From positions 1 through 25,704 of the forward strand of contig JACQUC010000096.1 in NCBI GenBank assembly GCA_016210495.1: 25,704 nucleotides of DNA. The letters run 5' to 3'. The notes beneath the pieces are model-generated. The model did no database searches. It worked only from the letters and a program-made list of their open reading frames with translations, and was not told where the DNA came from. This DNA comes from Chloroflexota bacterium. Lineage in GTDB: Bacteria > Chloroflexota > FW602-bin22 > JACPRP01. Positions 14,819 through 21,830 of the stretch are shown in pieces. Numbering within the stretch: the stretch's first letter is position 1; the number at the start of each line of letters is the position of its first letter. The translations under genes were made by a program, and so were the position numbers.

Positions 14819-15550
14819 ATGGCTGTCACGATCGATCGCTTGCGGGAGTCTGAGGAGTACGAGGGCATTCGGCGTAAGGCTCTGGATGTTCACCAATCCC
14901 TCGTGCAGGAGTACGGAGAAAGGGAATGGCGGCCCCGGCGCGATGCGACGAGCACGCTGGTTTTGACTATCATGACGCAGCACACCTCAGACCTCAACGC
15001 CGAGCGAGCCTTCGAAAACCTGGTGGACTCCCTCGGTACGTGGGAGGCAGTTCGAGACGCGCCTGTGGAACTGATTGCGCTGGCCATCAAATCCGCTGGG
15101 CTGGCCAACATCAAGTCGCGTCGCATCAAGGAAGTGCTACAGCGCATAACCGAGCTTCGGGGCGAGCTGAGTCTCGACTTCCTGAGCTCGCTGGCTAACG
15201 ACGAGGCGAAGCAATGGCTGACATCATTGGACGGCGTTGGGCCCAAGACAGCGGCCTGCGTCCTACTCTTCGCTCTGGGCAAGCCGGCGATGCCGGTCGA
15301 CACGCACGTCTACAGGGTGAGCAAGAGGATCGGCCTCATCGGCGCGACCTCGACCGTGGAAGCTGCCCACGAGATACTGGAGAGCATAACGCCTGCCGAG
15401 AACGTGTACGCCTTCCACGTCAACCTGATCACCCACGGCCGGCGCATCTGCAAGGCTCAGCAGCCCAAGTGCGCCCAGTGCGTAGTCTACCGGCTCTGCG
15501 ACAATCCCGTTACACTGCCGAGGTATCGTATGCAGGATGGCGAAAGATGA
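14819..15550 (+). CDS. nth: Endonuclease III-type DNA glycosylase/AP lyase
   Basis: A 243-residue HhH-GPD base-excision repair enzyme. The helix-hairpin-helix LDGVGPKTA carries the catalytic Lys143 and VDTH carries Asp161; their spacing of 18 residues equals that of Lys120/Asp138 in E. coli Nth. The [4Fe-4S] loop is complete, with Cys211, 218, 221 and 227 in the C-x6-C-x2-C-x5-C pattern. It removes oxidised pyrimidines and cleaves abasic sites. It is about 30 residues longer than E. coli Nth, mainly at the N-terminus, and the usual LSAQ motif is MTQHTSD here. ATG at 14819 follows GAGGAG. It heads a plus-strand group with two peptidase-like genes, which have no obvious functional link to repair. 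Confidence 0.93.
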   Translation: MAVTIDRLRESEEYEGIRRKALDVHQSLVQEYGEREWRPRRDATSTLVLTIMTQHTSDLNAERAFENLVDSLGTWEAVRDAPVELIALAIKSAGLANIKSRRIKEVLQRITELRGELSLDFLSSLANDEAKQWLTSLDGVGPKTAACVLLFALGKPAMPVDTHVYRVSKRIGLIGATSTVEAAHEILESITPAENVYAFHVNLITHGRRICKAQQPKCAQCVVYRLCDNPVTLPRYRMQDGER

Positions 15551-15561
15551 AGCAGCCAATT

Positions 15562-15623
15562 CCCTCTCCCTCTGGGAGAGCCATCCAGTCCCCTCTCCCT
15601 TCGGGAGAGGGTTAGGGTGAGGG
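15562..15623 (+). repeat. CCCTCTCCC double-hairpin repeat, copy 3
   Basis: First hairpin CCCTCTCCC tct GGGAGAG (15562-15580), then hairpin CCCTCTCCC ttc GGGAGAGGG (15591-15611) and tail TTAGGGTGAGGG. It fills the 119-base gap between nth and the next gene and has the same architecture as copy 2 at 2238-2297. Confidence 0.88.
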
Positions 15624-15669
15624 TTGTCCTGTTGCTTGCTAGCCAGGATCCCACCAAGGAGGTGCGAAA

Positions 15670-16830
15670 ATGCTGGGTGAGGAATACGTCAAGCTGGCCT
15701 TCCGTCTGAATAAGCACGTGGTGGGCCTGGTGGATTCCTATTTTGGCCCTGGTCGCCTCGAGGAGGAAGTCGAAGCTGAACAGGTCGTCCCTTTGCCCAA
15801 GCTGAAGGAGCATTGCGCCTCACTGAAAGCATCGGTCGGAGCGCACGGCAGAAACGAGGAGCACCGGGTCTACCTGCTCAAGCAACTGGATGCGCTTCAG
15901 GCCCAGATCGACGAGCGACTGGGGTTGGTATCCTCGTTCCAGACCTACGCCCGACGCCTTTTCGACGTGGATGGCGGCCCGGCCGACGAGACGGAGTTGC
16001 AGACCTTCAGGCAACATCTCAGCGTGGCCATGAGCGAGCTGGGCTATGCCGGCGACCTGCGCAGCGCCATCCTGAAGTGGGAGGAGGACCAGGTGATTGG
16101 CGGCCAGCCTATGTTCGATCTTGTCAACGTGCTGCTCCACGACGCCCGCGCCAGGACGAACGCGATGATCGACCTGCCGCAGGGGGAGGAGGTAGCCGTC
16201 GAGTCCGTGCAGAACAGGCCTTGGAGTGGCTACAACTGGTATCAGGGCAACTTCCGATCCCTCATCCAGATCAACACGGACCTGCCGCGGACGCGACTGG
16301 AAATCGAGGACCTGGTCACCCACGAGGCCTACCCCGGGCACCACACCGATCACGCCTCGAAAGAGAAAGCCCTGTATGTGGAACAGGATCTGGTCGAGGC
16401 AAGCATCCTGCTTATCAACACGCCCTCGTCGGTGATGAGCGAGGGGTTGGCCAGCTACGCCCACGCCCTCATCTGCGAGGGCGTAGACCCGCCGCGGAAG
16501 GCTGCCCGTTTGCTGCGCAAATTGCGGCGAGGATGCGACCTGAACGCCTGTCTTATGCTCCACGCTCAGGGCACCAACCCTGATACGGTCCAACGGTACC
16601 TGGAGACGAACGCGCTGGTGACGACTGAGCGAGCCCGAAAGCGACTGGAGTTTGTGACCGACCCGCTCTGGCGAGCTTACGCCCACACCTATTGGAAAGG
16701 CGAACGACTCGTGGAGCAGGCTTTCGCGCAGGCCAGAGCAGCCGGCAAGACGAGGGAGGTAACCGATCTGTTATACAAGGAGCTACTTTGCCCCACTACG
16801 CTCGTCAAGAAGGTGAGAGAGATTTGTTGA
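15670..16830 (+). CDS. DUF885-type zinc metallohydrolase
   Basis: A 386-residue protein with the motif HEAYPGHH at residues 218-225 and SEGLASY with Glu258 about 33 residues after the motif. HExxxGHH followed by a third-ligand Glu is the zinc-binding pattern of DUF885-type gluzincin-like hydrolases. The region before it is largely helical and acidic. It has no signal peptide, so it is probably cytoplasmic. It is shorter than the 550-600 residues usual for DUF885 proteins and seems to lack part of the N-terminal region, although the start is firm: ATG at 15670 follows AAGGAGGTG at 6-bases spacing. It ends with TGA overlapping the start of the M24 peptidase gene, so the two are likely co-translated and may act together on peptides. 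The substrate is unknown. Confidence 0.85.
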   Translation: MLGEEYVKLAFRLNKHVVGLVDSYFGPGRLEEEVEAEQVVPLPKLKEHCASLKASVGAHGRNEEHRVYLLKQLDALQAQIDERLGLVSSFQTYARRLFDVDGGPADETELQTFRQHLSVAMSELGYAGDLRSAILKWEEDQVIGGQPMFDLVNVLLHDARARTNAMIDLPQGEEVAVESVQNRPWSGYNWYQGNFRSLIQINTDLPRTRLEIEDLVTHEAYPGHHTDHASKEKALYVEQDLVEASILLINTPSSVMSEGLASYAHALICEGVDPPRKAARLLRKLRRGCDLNACLMLHAQGTNPDTVQRYLETNALVTTERARKRLEFVTDPLWRAYAHTYWKGERLVEQAFAQARAAGKTREVTDLLYKELLCPTTLVKKVREIC

Positions 16831-17996
16831 ATCTGGAAGCGACGCGCAGCTACCTGCAACAGCACGGTCTTGACGGCTGGTTGCTCTACGATTTCGATCA
16901 GATTAACCCCATCTTTTGGGAGGCTATGGGGAGCAGAGTACACGTGACGCGCCCGTGCTGGCTCTTCGTTCCGCCCGACGGCCAGCCTATCCTCCTGGTG
17001 CACCGGGTGGACGTGGGGCACTTCGCCGGCATTCCGCTGGACGTGCGGCCCTATCTCGGGCGCATCGACATGCAGCGAAAACTGGCCGACCTGCTGCAGA
17101 TTGGACACAAGGTGGCGATGGAGTACTCGCCGCTGGCCAACCTCCCGGCCGTTTCGCGGGTGGATGGTGGCACCCTGGACCTGGTCAAGAGCTTCGGAGT
17201 CGAGGTGGTCTCGTCGGCGAGCCTGATTCAGTCCGCCATCGCGCGACTCAACAGCGCTCAGACCGAAGCCCACAGGCGAGCGGCGACTAAGCTCACGGCA
17301 ATCGTACACGAGGCTTTCGAGTTCATCGGCCAGCACGTGGCAGCCGGCATCGCGGAGCACGACGTTTGCGATTTCATTCGCGAGCGGTTCCTGGAAGAGA
17401 AGCTGTTCACCGACAGCGGGCCCATCGTGGCCGCCAACGAGCACAGCGGCGACCCGCACTACGAGCCGCCGCCCAAAGGCAGCCGCGAGATAAGACCCGG
17501 CGAATGGATCCTGATCGACCTGTGGGCGAGAGACGCCGACGAGCAGGGCATCTTCGCGGACATCACGTGGGTCGGGTACCTCGGCGATCCTGTACCGGAC
17601 GAGCACCGCAGGGTTTTCGACACGGTGATCAGGGCTCGCGATATCGCCTTTGACTTCGTCGACGAAGCCTGGCAGAGGTGCGAGGTGCTAGAAGGATGGC
17701 AGGTGGATGAGAAGGCGCGCGACTTCATCGCGGCGGCGGGCTACGCCCGCTACTTCACCCACCGGCTCGGCCACAACCTGGGGCACATCGTCCACGGTTA
17801 CGGGGTCAATCTCGACAACTTCGAGACAAAGGACCACAGGCCGATCGTCCCAGGGATCGCCTTCACCATCGAGCCCGGCATTTACCTCCCCGAGTTTGGC
17901 GTGCGCTCCGAGATGAATGTCTACCTGGGCGAGAGCGGCCCGGAGATAACGACGCCCCCGCAGAGAGATATTGTGCTGATCGAAGGACGGATATAG
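16824..17996 (+). CDS. M24-family metallopeptidase (Xaa-Pro aminopeptidase-like)
   Basis: A 390-residue protein with a creatinase-type N-terminal domain (about 1-135) and a pita-bread M24 domain. All five metal ligands appear: Asp232 in LIDLWARD, Asp246 in FADITW, His in HRLGHNLGH, Glu in TIEPGIY and Glu in RSEMNV. The two Asp are 14 residues apart instead of the usual 11, a variant with the LWARDADEQ insertion. The frame is open upstream into the DUF885-type gene, but there is no ATG or GTG near; TTG at 16824 (or the next codon, 16827) follows AGGTGAGAG and overlaps the previous stop. It probably cleaves N-terminal residues next to proline or related amide bonds. Confidence 0.9.
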   Translation: MLNLEATRSYLQQHGLDGWLLYDFDQINPIFWEAMGSRVHVTRPCWLFVPPDGQPILLVHRVDVGHFAGIPLDVRPYLGRIDMQRKLADLLQIGHKVAMEYSPLANLPAVSRVDGGTLDLVKSFGVEVVSSASLIQSAIARLNSAQTEAHRRAATKLTAIVHEAFEFIGQHVAAGIAEHDVCDFIRERFLEEKLFTDSGPIVAANEHSGDPHYEPPPKGSREIRPGEWILIDLWARDADEQGIFADITWVGYLGDPVPDEHRRVFDTVIRARDIAFDFVDEAWQRCEVLEGWQVDEKARDFIAAAGYARYFTHRLGHNLGHIVHGYGVNLDNFETKDHRPIVPGIAFTIEPGIYLPEFGVRSEMNVYLGESGPEITTPPQRDIVLIEGRI

Positions 17997-18005
17997 CGCT
18001 GGCTA

Positions 18006-18034
18006 TTGACACTTCAAACGGATGCGGTTATACT
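18006..18034 (+). promoter_or_regulatory. Sigma-70 promoter of the ATPase gene
   Basis: -35 TTGACA (18006-18011), 17-base spacer, -10 TATACT (18029-18034), ten bases after the stop of the M24 gene. Transcription would start near 18041, within the inverted repeat 18040-18063. Confidence 0.82.
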
Positions 18035-18039
18035 AGAAT

Positions 18040-18063
18040 GCGTTATGCTTATTAGCGTAACGC
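18040..18063. promoter_or_regulatory. Inverted repeat at the ATPase transcription start (possible operator)
   Basis: GCGTTA (18040-18045) and TAACGC (18058-18063) are perfect inverted half-sites 12 bases apart, a spacing near two helical turns centre to centre. They cover the expected transcription start, a position suited to a repressor. No regulator gene is adjacent, so the binding protein is unknown or could be the C-terminal domain of the ATPase itself. Confidence 0.45.
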
Positions 18064-18102
18064 CTTATTGCGCAATGGCATTCGGTTTGTAAGGAGCTGT
18101 TC

Positions 18103-19251
18103 TTGGCAAACCCCTTTCGCTACGGCACGGTGGCTACAGGTGAGTACTTCACAAATCGCTTAGATGAGCTCTCGGAGATCGAAGCGGACATCAGGCAAGG
18201 CCAGAACGTGGTCGTCATATCGCCACGGCGCTTTGGGAAGACTTCGCTCATTTCCCAAGCTATCGAGCACCTCAAGCAAAAGCAAGTCCTGATCGCCTAC
18301 CTCGACCTCTTCCGAACGCCGACGAAGGAGCGGTTCGCCGACCATCTAGCCGATGCGATCTACGATGGTCTCGTGGCTCCATTCCAACGGTTCCGCCAAC
18401 GGGCGACAGACATCTTCCAGAAGCTGCCGATCCGACCAAGAATCACGATCAACCCCGACGGCACTCCGTCGTTCGAATTCGGAGCGGGCGAGCGGTCACG
18501 GGACATAGACCGAACGATCGAGGAACTGCTGGCGCTGCCAGGAAGTGTGGCCAAAGCTCGCAAGCAGCCGGTGGCACTGGTCCTCGACGAGTTCCAGGAA
18601 GTGGTTGAACTGGATCCCCACCTGCCTGCGCTCATGCGCGCGGTCTTTCAGGTGCAGACCGACGTATCGCACGTTTTCCTTGGCAGCAAACGGCACCTCA
18701 TGCGTCGAGTATTCGTCGATGAGAACGAGCCGATGTATAAGCTGGCCAAGCCGCTCGTGTTGCGCGAGATCAAAGCCGACGACTTCGCGGCGTTCATTCG
18801 TGATCGCTTTGCTCAGTCCGGCAGGCGCATCAGCGACGATGCCACCCAGAGAATTCTGGAAATCAGCGATTGCCATCCCCACGACACCCAGGAGTTGTGC
18901 TACTTCACCTGGTTCATAGCGGCGACGGAAGGGACCGAGGCGACGCCCGACGTAGTGGAGCGTGCGCTTCACAAAGTCATCGAGGCCGAGGACGCGCGGT
19001 GCACAGACCTATGGGACAGGCTTTCGGGCCGCCAGCGCATCATCCTTGCGGCCCTGGTGGCCGAGGGGAAGGCAGAGGTGTACTCGGAGAAATTCCGCCG
19101 TCGACACGGTCTAGGCGCCGCATCATCTGTCCAGAGAGCTTTGACTCGCCTCATCGAGCAAGACATCGTCGAGTCATCTCCACTCGGCGCGTATCGCGTG
19201 CCGGATGCCTTCTTTCGCGCTTGGATCGCCAGGTTTGCGGGAAAGGGCTAG
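18103..19251 (+). CDS. P-loop ATPase of the ATPase_2/STAND-like type with C-terminal winged helix
   Basis: A 382-residue cytoplasmic ATPase. The N-terminus has YFTNRLDEL, the equivalent of the FxxRxxEL motif of archaeal-type ATPases. Walker A is SPRRFGKTS (about 40-48), a variant with PRR in place of the first Gly. Walker B is VLDEFQE (about 160-166) and a sensor-like FLGSKRHL lies near 190. The last 90 residues look like a winged helix-turn-helix (LSGRQRIILAALVAEG ... SSVQRALTRLIEQDIV). Such proteins are poorly understood and often lie near toxin-antitoxin or defence genes. The TTG start at 18103 follows AAGGAG with 6-base spacing. The gene has its own promoter and stands alone. The DNA or protein it acts on cannot be deduced. 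Confidence 0.85.
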   Translation: MANPFRYGTVATGEYFTNRLDELSEIEADIRQGQNVVVISPRRFGKTSLISQAIEHLKQKQVLIAYLDLFRTPTKERFADHLADAIYDGLVAPFQRFRQRATDIFQKLPIRPRITINPDGTPSFEFGAGERSRDIDRTIEELLALPGSVAKARKQPVALVLDEFQEVVELDPHLPALMRAVFQVQTDVSHVFLGSKRHLMRRVFVDENEPMYKLAKPLVLREIKADDFAAFIRDRFAQSGRRISDDATQRILEISDCHPHDTQELCYFTWFIAATEGTEATPDVVERALHKVIEAEDARCTDLWDRLSGRQRIILAALVAEGKAEVYSEKFRRRHGLGAASSVQRALTRLIEQDIVESSPLGAYRVPDAFFRAWIARFAGKG

Positions 19252-19285
19252 CACAAGAAGACGTCAACCGCAGAGAACGCCAAGA

Positions 19286-19325
19286 GCGCAAAGGGCCTCA
19301 TACAGAATCTTTGCGTCCTTTGCGC
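19286..19325. repeat. GCGCAAAGG inverted repeat
   Basis: GCGCAAAGG (19286-19294) and CCTTTGCGC (19317-19325) are perfect inverted arms around 22 bases. The preceding CCGCAGAGAACGCCAAGAG resembles the CGCAGAG-type intergenic repeats seen in many bacteria. It could also stop transcription from the ATPase gene, although there is no T run. Confidence 0.65.
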
Positions 19326-19336
19326 CTGCCGACGTT

Positions 19337-19362
19337 GTAGAGACGACCCGCTGGGTCGTCTC
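19337..19362 (+). repeat. GTAG-tagged hairpin repeat G (outer left)
   Basis: GTA plus stem GAGACGACCC / GGGTCGTCTC (19340-19349, 19353-19362), loop GCT. Its stem is shared with copy J at 19630-19655 in the opposite orientation. Confidence 0.85.
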
Positions 19363-19421
19363 ATAGGCATCAAGTTAAGGTCAATGCCGATTTGAGGAAA
19401 ACGGCTGGGGACGTGATTAGC

Positions 19422-19444
19422 GTAGGGGCGAACGGCGTTCGCCC
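19422..19444 (+). repeat. GTAG-tagged hairpin repeat H (inner left)
   Basis: GTAG plus stem GGGCGAAC / GTTCGCCC (19426-19433, 19437-19444), loop GGC. Its stem is shared with copy I at 19554-19576 in the opposite orientation. Confidence 0.85.
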
Positions 19445-19553
19445 GCAGCGTGGGTACGCAGATGTGAGAAATCGGCGAGCGCACCGTTGTGGGGGCATCG
19501 GGCCGACGTTCTGCACATTGGACAGGCGTCTGGGTCCGATCAAGAGACCGTAC

Positions 19554-19576
19554 GGGCGAACGCCGTTCGCCCCTAC
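19554..19576 (-). repeat. GTAG-tagged hairpin repeat I (inner right)
   Basis: On the minus strand GTAGG leads into the GGGCGAAC / GTTCGCCC stem, loop GGC. It is the inverted partner of copy H. Confidence 0.85.
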
Positions 19577-19629
19577 ATTATGATGGTCGGACGCCTATGG
19601 GCATGAGCACTGCTTAAGCTGATCCCCAT

Positions 19630-19655
19630 GAGACGACCCGGCGGGTCGTCTCTAC
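19630..19655 (-). repeat. GTAG-tagged hairpin repeat J (outer right)
   Basis: On the minus strand GTA leads into the GAGACGACCC / GGGTCGTCTC stem, loop GCC. It is the inverted partner of copy G and ends 10 bases before the stop of the next gene. Confidence 0.85.
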
Positions 19656-19664
19656 GACTGGCTA

Positions 19665-20657
19665 TCAGATGTGAAATTTCGTAAACGTATTCGGCGCGAA
19701 AAGCTCTTCCAAGGTCATCAGCCGCTCCGACAGGCCCTGCTCGTAAGAGTAAAGCGCCAACGCCTCCAGCGTCTTGCGATTGCTTTCGATGCCATAGCTC
19801 CACAGATCGGGGCCGAACAACGCCCTATGATCCTCGACAGTCTGCATAAGGAACGGCAGACTGTGCGTGAGCGCGTTGGAGTCGTACATCTGCGTCAGGC
19901 ACTGGTCTTTGGCCTCGGTGAAGGCCTTGACCAGGCTCTGCGCCACCCAGGGATTCTCCTCGTACAGCTTTCTTTTGATGGCAACGATGTGCATGATGGG
20001 AAAGATTCCGGTGCGCTGGTAGTAGTCTTTCTCCACGGCCGCATAGTTTGGGAAGAGACGCCGGACGACCGGCGAGCCCTTCATAAACGAGGAGGGCATA
20101 CGTGGTCCAAACAGCGCGTCGATCTCTCCATTGACCAGCATATCGTTCAGCGTCCTGTCGAGCACCGGGGTGACCTTGATCTCGGGTGGCAGGCGAAGCT
20201 CGACCCTCTCGACACGGCCCGGATCCTCTCCCCCGCCGGTGATCCACTCGATCTCGCTGGGCTTGATGCCGTACTCGTGCTGCATGATGCCCCGCTGCCA
20301 CAGCGCCGCCGTCATATGGTACTCGGGAACGCCAACCCTGCGACCGCGCAAGTCCTCGGGTCGGGTTATTCCATTTTCCTTGTTGATGAACATGCAGGAA
20401 TGGCGGAACATCTTGGAAGGAAACACCGGAATGGCGATGAAGTCGTCCTGGCCACGTGAGCGAAGCATGACATATGCCGAGCACGACAGCTCCGAGGCAT
20501 CGAACTCCCCGTAGCGCAACTGGCGCCAGAAGATCTCCTCGATGGTCAGGGGTATGTAGTTGAGCTCGCAACCCTCGACCTCCACGGTGCCGTCCTGAAG
20601 CGCGCGGGTGCGATCGTAGTCGCCACCGGCCAGGGTAATATGAAGCTTGTGGGCCAA
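19665..20657 (-). CDS. 4,5-dihydroxyphthalate decarboxylase-like protein (periplasmic-binding fold)
   Basis: A 330-residue protein resembling the family annotated as 4,5-dihydroxyphthalate decarboxylase, which has the NMT1 periplasmic-binding fold. Typical stretches are GGDYDRTRALQDG near the N-terminus, EEIFWRQLRYGEFDASELS, VFPSKMFRHSCMFIN, RVGVPEYHMTAALWQRGI, RTGIFPIMHIVAIKR and the C-terminal YSYEQGLSERLMTLEELFAP. Unlike the two lipoproteins in the window it has no signal peptide or lipobox and would be cytoplasmic, which favours an enzyme or intracellular binder over a transport receptor. I place the start at TTG 20657 (AHKLHITLAGG), 10 bases after AAAGGAG; an upstream GTG lies too close to that site. 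Real decarboxylase activity is proven for few members of the family, so the substrate is open. Together with the UbiD gene it hints at aromatic acid metabolism. Confidence 0.87.
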   Translation of the reverse strand: MAHKLHITLAGGDYDRTRALQDGTVEVEGCELNYIPLTIEEIFWRQLRYGEFDASELSCSAYVMLRSRGQDDFIAIPVFPSKMFRHSCMFINKENGITRPEDLRGRRVGVPEYHMTAALWQRGIMQHEYGIKPSEIEWITGGGEDPGRVERVELRLPPEIKVTPVLDRTLNDMLVNGEIDALFGPRMPSSFMKGSPVVRRLFPNYAAVEKDYYQRTGIFPIMHIVAIKRKLYEENPWVAQSLVKAFTEAKDQCLTQMYDSNALTHSLPFLMQTVEDHRALFGPDLWSYGIESNRKTLEALALYSYEQGLSERLMTLEELFAPNTFTKFHI

Positions 20658-20788
20658 GGTAACCACTCTCCTTTCAGGCAAGAGTAGATGGGATGTCCGT
20701 CCACGCGGCGGGACCGCGTCGCCGTTGCCAGCGTGTCTCGGAGCAATCGTGTCAGCCCGACGAAGGGCTGCCGGCCAACGGCAACGCT

Positions 20789-20794
20789 ATTATA
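20789..20794 (-). promoter_or_regulatory. Possible -10 box for the dihydroxyphthalate-decarboxylase-like gene
   Basis: Minus-strand TATAAT with only a weak -35 (ATGCAA at 17-base spacing). It lies about 130 bases upstream of the TTG start. The perfect -10 supports it and the poor -35 argues against it. Confidence 0.4.
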
Positions 20795-20849
20795 CTGCTA
20801 ATATGGAAGGCTTGCATAGAGCGCGGACATGGAACGGGCTAATTCCCTG

Positions 20850-20878
20850 TTGCCTGGCGCGCGCTTTGGCTGTATAAT
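20850..20878 (+). promoter_or_regulatory. Plus-strand promoter without an identified gene
   Basis: -35 TTGCCT (20850-20855), 17-base spacer, -10 TATAAT (20873-20878). Transcription would begin near 20885 and run against the antitoxin gene. A TCCCG/CGGGA hairpin follows at 20959-20972. It may make a small RNA or an antisense transcript. Confidence 0.55.
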
Positions 20879-20977
20879 ATCCTTGCCGGGGTGGTGGAGC
20901 GCGGATCCAAGTACCAGTGTCTGAGGTTGAGAAAACCTGGGGCGTCAGGATTCTTCAATCCCGCTTGCGGGAGCGCC

Positions 20978-21349
20978 TTATCTCCTTATTGTGCCATATC
21001 TACCCCGGCGCTGTTTTGCTGGGAAAGGCTGCGCGGTCTTGCGCTGCTGGCTCAGGCGTTCCAGTATCCACATCCTCACCAGCGTCGATGGGCCGACGCC
21101 CTGGACTCGAGCTTCCTCGGCCAGGCGAACGAAGGTATCTTTGTCTAGACGGACCGTGAGCGCCTTGTCCACCGAGGAGCGACGCACTACGAACCTCACG
21201 TCCTTGACTTCCTCGAACTCATCCTCGAACTCCGCCGTTGAGTGCGTGTCCCAGAACTCCGCTTCCTCTTGAATTGTTCTGAAGCGCGGAATCCGACTCC
21301 TCGCTATCTTTGCTGGTGTTCGCTTGCGATCTGTTTCAGCCTTGGTCAT
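20978..21349 (-). CDS. BrnA/CopG-type antitoxin
   Basis: A 123-residue protein. The segment RTIQEEAEFWDTHSTAEFEDEF (about 24-45) is typical of CopG/BrnA-like antitoxins that neutralise BrnT-type toxins, and residues about 62-102 (ALTVRLDKDTFVRLAEEA ... STLVRMWILERL) form a ribbon-helix-helix DNA-binding domain. The C-terminal 20 residues are basic and probably disordered. ATG at 21349 follows AAAGGG closely and overlaps the end of the toxin gene by 14 bases, so the pair is co-translated. It is expected to bind the toxin and repress the shared promoter at 21643-21671. The frame is open further upstream, but that part lies inside the toxin gene. Confidence 0.85.
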   Translation of the reverse strand: MTKAETDRKRTPAKIARSRIPRFRTIQEEAEFWDTHSTAEFEDEFEEVKDVRFVVRRSSVDKALTVRLDKDTFVRLAEEARVQGVGPSTLVRMWILERLSQQRKTAQPFPAKQRRGRYGTIRR

Positions 21350-21620
21350 GTTCCCTTTCTCGGTGGCGCAGGTAGATCCGGCGTTCGGTGTCATCGGCAT
21401 CCCGGGCGGTGACCAAGCCGTAGACTCCTTGTCCCCGTGGTGCGATGATAACTGTAAGGTACCTTCCTGCCGCCATTTGCCCAATCACACGATACCGCCC
21501 CTCGCGGGAACGCGTGACAGAGACATTGCCCCTGATCACCTCCACCTCTTTCGCGGTGACGTGGTGTCGGGCAATGTGCTCGTCCCGCCCTGGGTCAACG
21601 ACGACGTAATGAATCTTCAC
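21336..21620 (-). CDS. BrnT-like toxin
   Basis: A 94-residue protein that matches the layout of BrnT-like RelE-fold toxins: DEHIARHHVTAKEVEVIRGN at the start, RYRVIGQMAAGRYLTVIIAPRGQGVYGLVTARDADDTERR in the middle and a basic end (YLRHRERE). Such toxins are ribosome-associated or free ribonucleases. The Arg and His residues of the HIARH segment and the TARD-xxxxERR segment are the conserved positions for this group. The start is GTG at 21620 with only a weak ribosome site (AAGATG). It is the first gene of the pair, with the antitoxin second, as in brnTA, the reverse of the more usual antitoxin-first order. Confidence 0.82.
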   Translation of the reverse strand: MKIHYVVVDPGRDEHIARHHVTAKEVEVIRGNVSVTRSREGRYRVIGQMAAGRYLTVIIAPRGQGVYGLVTARDADDTERRIYLRHREREHDQG

Positions 21621-21642
21621 AGACTTGCATCTTTTCGATGCT

Positions 21643-21671
21643 ATTGTAGGTCAAGTTCATGTGGAAGTCAA
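21643..21671 (-). promoter_or_regulatory. Promoter of the BrnT/BrnA-like module
   Basis: Minus strand -35 TTGACT (21671-21666), 17-base spacer, -10 TACAAT (21648-21643), 23 bases before the toxin start. It is the likely site of autorepression by the ribbon-helix-helix antitoxin. Confidence 0.75.
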
Positions 21672-21729
21672 CACGCACGCACGCAGCAAAGCACAGCAAC
21701 CGCTCTGGGGGCATAGCCAGAGACGCCGC

Positions 21730-21758
21730 TTGCAGTTTGGGCATCGCACGCTTATAAT
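21730..21758 (+). promoter_or_regulatory. Promoter of the HicBA module
   Basis: -35 TTGCAG (21730-21735), 17-base spacer, -10 TATAAT (21753-21758), about 70 bases before the HicB start. It is divergent from the BrnT/BrnA-like promoter, with about 60 bases between the two -35 boxes. Confidence 0.72.
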
Positions 21759-21830
21759 CAAAGACACACACTTGCTTGTCAGACTGGACGGCCGTTCTCA
21801 ACCAGCAACCAAGCACAAGGAGACCAAGGC

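Larger units (their letters stand above)
19252..19664. other. Gene-free region with nested inverted repeats
   Basis: No gene is supported in these 413 bases. It holds an imperfect CGCAGAG/CAAAG repeat ending in a hairpin (19286-19325), then four GTAG-tagged hairpins arranged as two nested inward-facing pairs (19337/19655 outer, 19422/19576 inner). The open frames across the region are repeat-derived. Confidence 0.8.
20658..20977. other. Gene-free region with outward promoters
   Basis: These 320 bases contain the leader of the dihydroxyphthalate-decarboxylase-like gene, a possible minus-strand -10 box, and a plus-strand promoter at 20850-20878 with no recognisable gene behind it. The GTG-initiated frame starting at 20917 (MSEVEKTWGV...) overlaps the antitoxin gene on the other strand and has no ribosome site, so I do not call it. 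Confidence 0.6.

Noticed and set aside
14608..14868. N-terminal extension of the cupin frame
   Set aside because: It crosses the consensus promoter at 14629-14657 and has no ribosome site. The GTG at 14607 is better supported.
19286..19655. CRISPR array
   Set aside because: The repeats are palindromic, inverted rather than direct, differ in sequence and are irregularly spaced. No cas genes are present.
20917..21159. Plus-strand 80-codon frame MSEVEKTWGV... behind the orphan promoter
   Set aside because: It has no ribosome site, overlaps the antitoxin gene on the other strand, and its second half is low-complexity Ser/Pro/Arg typical of an antisense frame.
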